A stretch of 64,000 bases of DNA, from assembly GCF_013170705.1 (NCBI RefSeq), contig NZ_CP033334.1:992001-1056000 (forward strand), written 5' to 3'. A model generated the notes under the pieces. That model saw only the letters and a program-made list of their open reading frames with translations. It made no database searches and was not told where the DNA came from. Each line of letters opens with the position of its first letter. Positions within the stretch are counted from its first letter, which is position 1. The translations under genes and the position numbers were made by a program. Origin of the DNA: Mesorhizobium loti (lineage in GTDB: Bacteria > Pseudomonadota > Alphaproteobacteria > Rhizobiales > Rhizobiaceae). Positions 58,367-64,000 of the stretch are shown piece by piece.

Positions 58367-59205
58367 GCGACGCGATCCCCGAATTCTCCAAATCCAAGCC
58401 GGGCGACGGCAAGGATGTCAGCCTGACCAATCTGTCGGCCTTCGCCAGCGGACCCGGCATCAAGTCGGGCAAGGAAGTGGCGGCCATCATCGCCGTTGCG
58501 GTGATCATCATCGGCGGCATCGAGCTGGCGCTGCGGCTGTTCCACGTGCCGCTCTACATCATGCCGCCGCCAAGCTCGATCGCCTACGCGCTGTTCGACG
58601 AGTTCCCGCTGATCGCGCCGCATCTCGGCTATACGCTGGTCGAGCTCTTGTCCGGCTTTGCCATCGGCGCCGTCGTCGGCCTGGTGCTGGCCGCCGTCAT
58701 CACCCAGTTCCCCTTCGCGGAAAAGATCGTCGCGCCATACATCCTGCTGCTGGTCACCACGCCGATGCTGGCGCTGGTGCCGCTGCTCATCCTGCGCTTC
58801 GGCTTCGGCTACACGCCGCGCATCATCGCGGTGGCGCTGGCGGCCGGGCCGATGGTGATGATCAACGCCGCCACCGGCTTTCGCCGCGTCGACAGTGCCA
58901 AGATCGCGCTCGCCCGCTCCTACGGCGCCAGCACCTTGCAGATATTCTGGAAGATCCGCGCGCCGATGGCGCTGCCGATGATCCTGGTCGGGCTGATGAT
59001 CGGCGCCATCTTCGGCCTGCTCACCGCCGTCGGCGCCGAGATGGTCGGCGGCGGCTTCGGTCTCGGCAACCGGCTCACCACCTATTCGTCGATGATCCAG
59101 ATGCCGCAGTTCTTCGCCGTGGTGCTGATCCTGTCGACGCTCGGCATCCTGATCTACGTGCTGTTCTTCCTCATCGGCAAGAAATGGGCGAGCTGGGAGG
59201 CATAG
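58363..59205 (+). CDS. ABC transporter permease, SsuC/TauC type
   Basis: A 280-aa inner-membrane permease. The GTG start at 58363 overlaps the ATPase stop. There are six helices, the first near AAIIAVAVIIIGGIELAL. The EAA loop is SYGASTLQIFWKIRAPMALP at about 187-206. A 507-codon frame running from 57682 through the ATPase gene is a shadow. Confidence 0.92.
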   Translation: MSDAIPEFSKSKPGDGKDVSLTNLSAFASGPGIKSGKEVAAIIAVAVIIIGGIELALRLFHVPLYIMPPPSSIAYALFDEFPLIAPHLGYTLVELLSGFAIGAVVGLVLAAVITQFPFAEKIVAPYILLLVTTPMLALVPLLILRFGFGYTPRIIAVALAAGPMVMINAATGFRRVDSAKIALARSYGASTLQIFWKIRAPMALPMILVGLMIGAIFGLLTAVGAEMVGGGFGLGNRLTTYSSMIQMPQFFAVVLILSTLGILIYVLFFLIGKKWASWEA

Positions 59206-59272
59206 CAGAGGGTATCGACGGCGCCCGGGAGGCGGGCGACAAGAAACTGACGTCAAACAAAAGGGGAAAGCG

Positions 59273-60436
59273 ATGACCAAAGACAATTCGATCCGCCAGG
59301 CGGGGATCTCCCGCCGCTATTTCCTGCAGGTCACCGGCGCCGGCCTGGTGACGGCAACGGCGCTTGGCGCCACCGGCCTCAAGGCCAGGGCCGAGGCCTA
59401 CGGCAAGTTCACCTGGATCTCGCCGCGCGGCACGCTCGAGGTGCTCGACGACTATCCCTACTGGGCGGCGAAGAAGGCCGGCTATTTCGACGGGCTCGAC
59501 ACCGACATGCAGCCGGGACCTTCGGACGGTACGGCGACGGTGAAGTTCGTCGATGTCGGCCAGGCGGATATGGGCTTCCCCTCGCCCGGCGTGTTCTCCT
59601 TCGCCATCCAGAACGGTATGAAGCTGAAGTCGGTGTTCCATATGGGCGCGCGCGACACGTTCAGCATCGCCTTCCGCAAGGGCGAGGGATCGAACGACCT
59701 CAAGAAGCTGGAAGGCAAGACCATACTGCTCGGCTCCGCCGCCTGGCAGTCGATCACCGATCCGCTGCTGGCCGCGCAAGGCGTGGACATCAAGAAGGTC
59801 AAATATGTCGAGGCCGGCTGGCCGACCTGGGGCACTGCCCTTGCCGGCGGCCAGGGTGACGCGGCCCTTTCATGGGAAGGACTGCGCGCCGAATGGATCG
59901 CCAAGGGCCTCGACTTCGAATACTGGCTCGGCGTCGAGCATTCCAAGCTGCCGGCCAACACCTTCGTCGTGCGGAGCGCCGATCTCGAGGATGCCGACAA
60001 GAAGGCGTTCCTGGAAAAGTACCTGCGCGGCTGGGCGATGGGCCTCGAATTCGGCTACCAGAACCCGCGCGCTGCGGTCGAGGCGGTGTTCGAGCAGTTC
60101 CCGACGCTGGCCAAGAATCTAGGGCCGGAGCTTGGCACCACGTCGATCCTGCAGCAGATCAACGTCTTCCGTGGCGACATGGACAAGCGCGGCGGCTGGG
60201 GCTCGCACGACATGGCGAGCTGGCAGGGCTTCTTCGACGAGATCCACAAGATCGGCCAGATCACCAATCCGGTGAAGGCCGAGGATGTCTGCACCAACGA
60301 CCTGATCCCGGCGGCCAACGACTTCGACAAGGCCAAGGTCAAGGCCGATGCCGACGGCGTCAAGCTGTCGGAAGGCTTTGCCGCGCTCGATGTCGAGAAG
60401 ATCAAGGCGCATCTGTTCGATTCGGCGGTCAAGTAG
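59273..60436 (+). CDS. ABC transporter substrate-binding protein, NMT1/SsuA type
   Basis: A 387-aa periplasmic binding protein. ISRRYFLQVTGAGLVTATAL is a Tat signal sequence with SRRYFLQ, cleaved near ARA/EA. The mature part has the NMT1/SsuA layout (DYPYWAAKKAGYFDGLD, DVGQADMGFPSPG). The start has AAAGGGGAAAGC upstream. The ligand is not known. Pyrimidine-, sulfonate- and amide-type substrates occur in this family. Confidence 0.9.
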   Translation: MTKDNSIRQAGISRRYFLQVTGAGLVTATALGATGLKARAEAYGKFTWISPRGTLEVLDDYPYWAAKKAGYFDGLDTDMQPGPSDGTATVKFVDVGQADMGFPSPGVFSFAIQNGMKLKSVFHMGARDTFSIAFRKGEGSNDLKKLEGKTILLGSAAWQSITDPLLAAQGVDIKKVKYVEAGWPTWGTALAGGQGDAALSWEGLRAEWIAKGLDFEYWLGVEHSKLPANTFVVRSADLEDADKKAFLEKYLRGWAMGLEFGYQNPRAAVEAVFEQFPTLAKNLGPELGTTSILQQINVFRGDMDKRGGWGSHDMASWQGFFDEIHKIGQITNPVKAEDVCTNDLIPAANDFDKAKVKADADGVKLSEGFAALDVEKIKAHLFDSAVK

Positions 60437-60511
60437 GGACTGGCGGCAGCAGAACCGGGCGGCGACAGGGTTGCCGCCCGCACTTCATTGAAGAAAGCAT
60501 GGGAGGCTGAT

Positions 60512-61600
60512 GTGGCCGACAAGGTAAAAGTGCTGGTGGTGGGCCTGGGCAATATGGGTGCGTCGCATGCCAGCGCCTATCACCGCTCCGAGGGTTTTCA
60601 GATCGTCGGCATCATGAGCCGCTCGATCAAGAGCAACACGAAGATCCCGGCGGAATTAGCCGGCTATCCGCTCTACGAGGATTTCGACCTGGCGCTGAAG
60701 GAGACAAAGCCGGACGCCGTCTCGATCAACAGCTGGCCGAACACCCATGCCGAATATGCGCTGAAGGCGATCGCGGCCAATTGCCATGTGTTCATGGAAA
60801 AGCCGCTCGCCACCAATATCGAGGATGCCGAAAAGGTCGTGGCGGCGGCACGGGCCAAGAACCGCAAGCTGGTGCTCGGCTACATCCTGCGCGTCCACCC
60901 CTCTTGGATCAAGTTCATCGAGGTCGGCAAGACGCTCGGCAAGCCGCTGGTGATGCGTCTCAACCTCAACCAGCAGAGCAGCGGCAGTGCCTGGCACTGG
61001 CACAAGAACCTGATCGATTCGCTGATCCCGATCGTCGATTGCGGCGTGCACTATGTCGACGTCATGTGCCAGCTGACCGGCGCCAAGCCCGTACGTGTGC
61101 ACGGCATCGGCGCCAAGCTCTGGGCGGAGGCCGACAAGCAGAATTACGGCCATCTGCACGTCACCTTCGATGACGGCTCGGTCGGCTGGTACGAGGCCGG
61201 CTGGGGCCCGATGATGAGCGAGACGGCCTATTTCGTGAAGGATGTTGTCGGCCCCAAGGGCGCGGTGTCGATCGTCGCCGGCCAGGCGGCGGGCACGGCC
61301 TCGGACGCCGAGGTTTCCAATTCGGCCGACATCGACCGGCACACCAAGACCGATGCGCTGAAGATCCATTATGCCGCCGTCGACGGCGACAAGAACTTCA
61401 AGAAACCCGACGAGATCGTCAGCATGGAGGACGAGCCCGGCCACCAGGAGCTGTGCGACCGCGAGCAGGCCTTCTTCCTGCGCGCCATTCGCGAGGATCT
61501 CGATCTGACCGAGCAGATGGACGCGGCGGTCAACAGCCTGCGCATCGTGCTCGCCGCCGAACAGAGCATCGAACTCGGCCGGACCGTCGAGCTGGCCTGA
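60512..61600 (+). CDS. Gfo/Idh/MocA-family oxidoreductase
   Basis: A 362-aa NAD(P)-dependent dehydrogenase. The GTG at 60512 has GGGAGG 5 nt upstream. The Rossmann motif VLVVGLGNMGASHASAY is at about 7-23, the EKP motif is VFMEKPLAT, and the C-terminal domain has DCGVHYVDVMCQLTG with the catalytic His. The next upstream TTG (60488) is less likely. Usual substrates are sugars or polyols. Here it is the fourth gene of the importer operon and its substrate is unknown. Confidence 0.9.
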   Translation: MADKVKVLVVGLGNMGASHASAYHRSEGFQIVGIMSRSIKSNTKIPAELAGYPLYEDFDLALKETKPDAVSINSWPNTHAEYALKAIAANCHVFMEKPLATNIEDAEKVVAAARAKNRKLVLGYILRVHPSWIKFIEVGKTLGKPLVMRLNLNQQSSGSAWHWHKNLIDSLIPIVDCGVHYVDVMCQLTGAKPVRVHGIGAKLWAEADKQNYGHLHVTFDDGSVGWYEAGWGPMMSETAYFVKDVVGPKGAVSIVAGQAAGTASDAEVSNSADIDRHTKTDALKIHYAAVDGDKNFKKPDEIVSMEDEPGHQELCDREQAFFLRAIREDLDLTEQMDAAVNSLRIVLAAEQSIELGRTVELA

Positions 61601-61652
61601 GACAATCCGGCCGCTGGTGCTGGAGGAGGCGCCGGCGCCGCAGGAGTTTCAT

Positions 61653-61680
61653 CCTTCTCCCGTCCCTATACGGGAGAAGG
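61653..61680. terminator. strong stem-loop between the oxidoreductase and amidase genes
   Basis: CCTTCTCCCGT (61653-61663) pairs perfectly with ACGGGAGAAGG (61670-61680) over CCCTAT. It resembles the arms of the A-type repeats and may be a fragment of one. No T-run follows in either direction, so it is a hairpin rather than a standard terminator. Confidence 0.5.
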
Positions 61681-61784
61681 TGCCGGCGGGCGGATGAGGG
61701 GCGGCGCTTGCATTTGCAATTGACTGGCAGGGACAGCGCGCATTTCCGGCGCGGTGCCGAGGCATGGAAATTGGGAGGAGAGAC

Positions 61785-63221
61785 ATGGTCACCGACAGTC
61801 TGTTGAAAACCTACGCCGAGTCCGACGCGCTCGACCTGGCCAGGTTGGTGCGCGGCGGCGAGGTTTCGCCGGCCGAACTGGTCGAGGCGGCGATCACACT
61901 GGTCGAGCGGCTCAACCCGGCGCTGAACGCGGTCATCCACCGCTTGTACGACATGGCGCGCGCGCAGGCGCAGACGGTCGACAAATCGGCTCCGTTCGCC
62001 GGCGTACCATTCCTGCTCAAGGAGCTGGCCTCGTCCTGGACAGGTGCGCCCAACACCAATTCTTCCTTCTATTTGAAAGATGTCGTCGCCGATTTCGACA
62101 CCGAAGTGGTCCGCCGCATGAAGGCGGCTGGGCTGGTGCTGGTCGGCAAGTCGAACGCACCTGAAAACGGCTGGTCGATCACGACGGAACCGAAACTCTA
62201 CGGGGTGACGAAGAACCCGTGGAAGGAAGGCATCACGCCCGGCGGCTCGAGCGGCGGCGCGGCGGCGGCGATTGCGTCGCGCATGGTGCCGATCGCCGAA
62301 GCCAGTGACGGCGCCGGCTCGATCCGCATTCCGGCCTCCTGCTGCGGCATTGTCGGCCTGAAACCGTCGCGCGGCCGCGTCAGTCTCGCGCCGTTCGGCG
62401 ACTATTGGTATGGCGGCGCCTATTTTCTCTGCTGCTCGCGCAGTGTGCGCGACACGGCGGCCTATCTCGACGCGGTGGCCGGCGCGCTGCCGGGCGATCC
62501 CTATACGCCACCGGTGCCGGATGGCTCCTGGCTCAGCCTGTCGGCGCGGGCGCCGAAGAGATTGCGCATCGGCTTCTCCGTCACGCCGCCCAACGGCACC
62601 GCCATCGATCCGGAGGTGAAGGCGGCGGTGCTGGCAACCGTGGCGACGCTCGAGCGGCTGGGACACGATGTCGAGGCGCATGACATGCCGCTCGACGCCA
62701 ATGCCGTCTGGGCGACCTACACCAACATGACCTGCGTGCAGACGGCGGCGACCTTCGACTATCTCGAAACGGTGATCGGCAGGCCGGTCACCCCAGGCGA
62801 CGTCGAAGCGGTGACCTGGGCGATCATCGAGCGCGGCCGCGCGACGAGTGGTGTCAGGCACATTTCCGATGTCGAGCAGCTCAGGCAGGTCGGCCGCGAC
62901 ATTGTCGGCGATCTCAACGCCTACGACCTTTTCATCACGCCGACACTGACCCAGTTGCCGCGTCCGCTCGGCTATTACGACATGTCGGAAACCGACATCG
63001 ACCGCTACAATGCCAAATGGGCGGACTCCGTGTTTGCCTTCCCCTTCAACATTTCCGGCCAACCGGCGATCTCGCTGCCGCTCGGATGGTCGAAAGGCGG
63101 GGTGCCGATCGGCGTGCAGCTGGTCGGCCGCTATGGCGACGAGGCGACGGTGCTGGCGGCGTCGGCACAGCTGGAGCAGGAGATGCCGTGGATGGATCGG
63201 CGGCCGGCGGTGAGTGGTTAG
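61785..63221 (+). CDS. amidase (amidase-signature family)
   Basis: A 478-aa hydrolase. The catalytic Lys is in FLLKELAS (around residue 77), the Ser-rich signature is TPGGSSGGAAAAIASR and the nucleophile lies in DGAGSIRIPASCCG. The ATG at 61785 has GGGAGGAG 5 nt upstream. It splits amides to acid and ammonia. It is the fifth gene of the importer direction, 184 nt after the oxidoreductase, so it may have its own promoter. Two amide-cutting enzymes and RidA in one region point to an amide-nitrogen pathway. Confidence 0.92.
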   Translation: MVTDSLLKTYAESDALDLARLVRGGEVSPAELVEAAITLVERLNPALNAVIHRLYDMARAQAQTVDKSAPFAGVPFLLKELASSWTGAPNTNSSFYLKDVVADFDTEVVRRMKAAGLVLVGKSNAPENGWSITTEPKLYGVTKNPWKEGITPGGSSGGAAAAIASRMVPIAEASDGAGSIRIPASCCGIVGLKPSRGRVSLAPFGDYWYGGAYFLCCSRSVRDTAAYLDAVAGALPGDPYTPPVPDGSWLSLSARAPKRLRIGFSVTPPNGTAIDPEVKAAVLATVATLERLGHDVEAHDMPLDANAVWATYTNMTCVQTAATFDYLETVIGRPVTPGDVEAVTWAIIERGRATSGVRHISDVEQLRQVGRDIVGDLNAYDLFITPTLTQLPRPLGYYDMSETDIDRYNAKWADSVFAFPFNISGQPAISLPLGWSKGGVPIGVQLVGRYGDEATVLAASAQLEQEMPWMDRRPAVSG

Positions 63222-63257
63222 GATGTGCCGATATTCAGGTGATGCCGGCCTGCAAGC

Positions 63258-63327
63258 GGCGGTTCCCTGCGCTTCCGGTGCTCACGTACTTTAAGTACGC
63301 TCCGCTCCGGTTCTCGGGAACCACCGC
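63258..63327. repeat. long imperfect palindrome between convergent genes
   Basis: GCGGTTCCC at the left and GGGAACCACCGC at the right are inverted, with GTACTTTAAGTAC at the centre (63286-63298) and GCTTCCGG/CCGGTTCTC between. It could fold over about 70 nt. It separates amidase and the M24 peptidase gene, whose 3' ends converge, and may terminate both. Confidence 0.65.
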
Positions 63328-63412
63328 TTTCGGCGCGGCCTGACCTGAATCTCAACACATCCTACGGCGTGCAGTCCAACAGCGCGCCGCGGCTTCGGTG
63401 CCGAGATGCCAT

Positions 63413-64000
63413 TTACCCAATCGTCTCCAGCCGCCTCGGCAGCCGATTCATCGCAACAGGCCCATCCGCCGTGATCAGGAACTGGTCCTCGAGATTGAAG
63501 CTGGCGAGGCCGTCTATGTAGAGCGGGATCTCGAAGGCCAGCACCATGCCGGCCTCGATCACGACATCGCTGTCGGCCGCGATGAACGGCCATTGCTCGG
63601 AAAACACCGACTGGCCGACGCTGTGGCCGAAATGGCCGCGGCGGTAGGAGCGCAGACCTTGCCGCGCCAGGCTTTCGGTGGTGACGCGGTGGACATGGGC
63701 GAGGGAGTTGCCCGGCACAAGCGCCGCCAGTCCGTCCTCGAAAGCCCGCTCGGCGAGCGCATGCAGTTCGGCCTGGTCGGCGGAAGGCGGCCCGAAGATG
63801 AAATTGCGCGACATGTCGGAGGCGTAGCCGCCGACCGTGCAGACCATGTCGCATTTCAGCGGGTCGCCCGCCACGGCCCTGGCATCGGCGCCCTTGGCCC
63901 GGGCACCCAACGTCACATATTCGGCGGTGGCGACCGGATGCGACAGCCCTGCCGCCGCCTCGGCGACGCCTTTCCGGTAGAGCGCGACGAGATCGGCCTG
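63413..64000 (-). CDS. M24-family peptidase (Xaa-Pro aminopeptidase/creatinase), 5' end outside window
   Basis: The C-terminal 195 codons of a longer gene that runs past 64000 with no stop. It carries metal-ligand motifs of the pita-bread fold: DPLKCDMVCTVGGYASDMSR, FGHSVGQSVFSEQ with a His, and AGMVLAFEIPLYIDG with a Glu. The first visible residues are QADLVALYRKGVAEAA. It would be a dinuclear metallopeptidase or a creatinase-like amidinohydrolase. It faces the amidase across the palindrome at 63258. Confidence 0.87.
   Translation of the reverse strand, partial: QADLVALYRKGVAEAAAGLSHPVATAEYVTLGARAKGADARAVAGDPLKCDMVCTVGGYASDMSRNFIFGPPSADQAELHALAERAFEDGLAALVPGNSLAHVHRVTTESLARQGLRSYRRGHFGHSVGQSVFSEQWPFIAADSDVVIEAGMVLAFEIPLYIDGLASFNLEDQFLITADGPVAMNRLPRRLETIG

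Overview
The window is high-GC chromosomal DNA of an alphaproteobacterium of the Hyphomicrobiales/Rhizobiales, most like Mesorhizobium. The evidence is the gene order (coaE-aroE-maf-ppsR / hemE-hemJ-rho / mnmE-mnmG-rsmG-parA-parB / holA), the protein sequences, and the rhizobial-type palindromic intergenic repeats. I see no rRNA, tRNA, insertion sequence, prophage or CRISPR array. Species-level identity is inference.

Bases 1-18000 are the replication-origin neighbourhood. The 403-bp gap between divergent ppsR and hemE has the position and features of an alphaproteobacterial oriC: one perfect DnaA box, weaker boxes, a repeated GTCCCCAG motif and an AT-rich end with direct repeats. Five parS-type sites (consensus TGTTTCACGTGAAACA) lie between mnmE and the start of rsmG, just upstream of parA-parB, and a degenerate one lies in hemE. 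Housekeeping genes here make CoA, shikimate, haem and the wobble-modified tRNA uridine, and encode Rho. Between parB and holA sits a DUF1326/DUF2182 pair rich in Cys and Met.

Bases 18000-25400 hold a complete branched-chain 2-oxoacid dehydrogenase operon (E1 alpha, E1 beta, E2, E3). A palindromic repeat lies between E2 and E3. A lysine 6-dehydrogenase-like gene follows, divergent from an Lrp/AsnC regulator.

Bases 25400-38300 look like an envelope-modification locus built around a two-component system. It has a 50-aa membrane peptide, an ArnT-like GT39 glycosyltransferase, a GT2-GtrA glycosyltransferase, a PAP2 phosphatase, an FtsX-type exporter with two ATPases and a secreted protein, a polytopic membrane protein, a small secreted protein and a membrane methyltransferase. 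An inverted repeat, CTTAC-N6-GTA(A/T)G, occurs upstream of three of these transcription units. I propose it as the binding site of the local response regulator.

Bases 38300-50300 encode a polyamine-type ABC importer joined by 4-8 nt overlaps to an acyl-CoA dehydrogenase, and next to an ADP-forming-type acyl-CoA synthetase and a PuuB-like FAD oxidase. A TetR-LysR regulator pair sits upstream, divergent from a class III aminotransferase, with a palindromic operator between them. This suggests uptake of an amine and its degradation through CoA intermediates.

Bases 50300-64000 hold a second catabolic region: C39-like peptidase, NTF2-like protein, RidA, amidohydrolase, O-acetyltransferase, an RpiR regulator with an NTF2-flavin monooxygenase, an NMT1/SsuA-type importer, a Gfo/Idh/MocA oxidoreductase, an amidase and a truncated M24 peptidase. 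A 17-bp motif, AAAGCAACACG(G/C)ATTTC, occurs in both divergent promoter regions (51992 and 57356). It suggests that RpiR controls both groups as one regulon.
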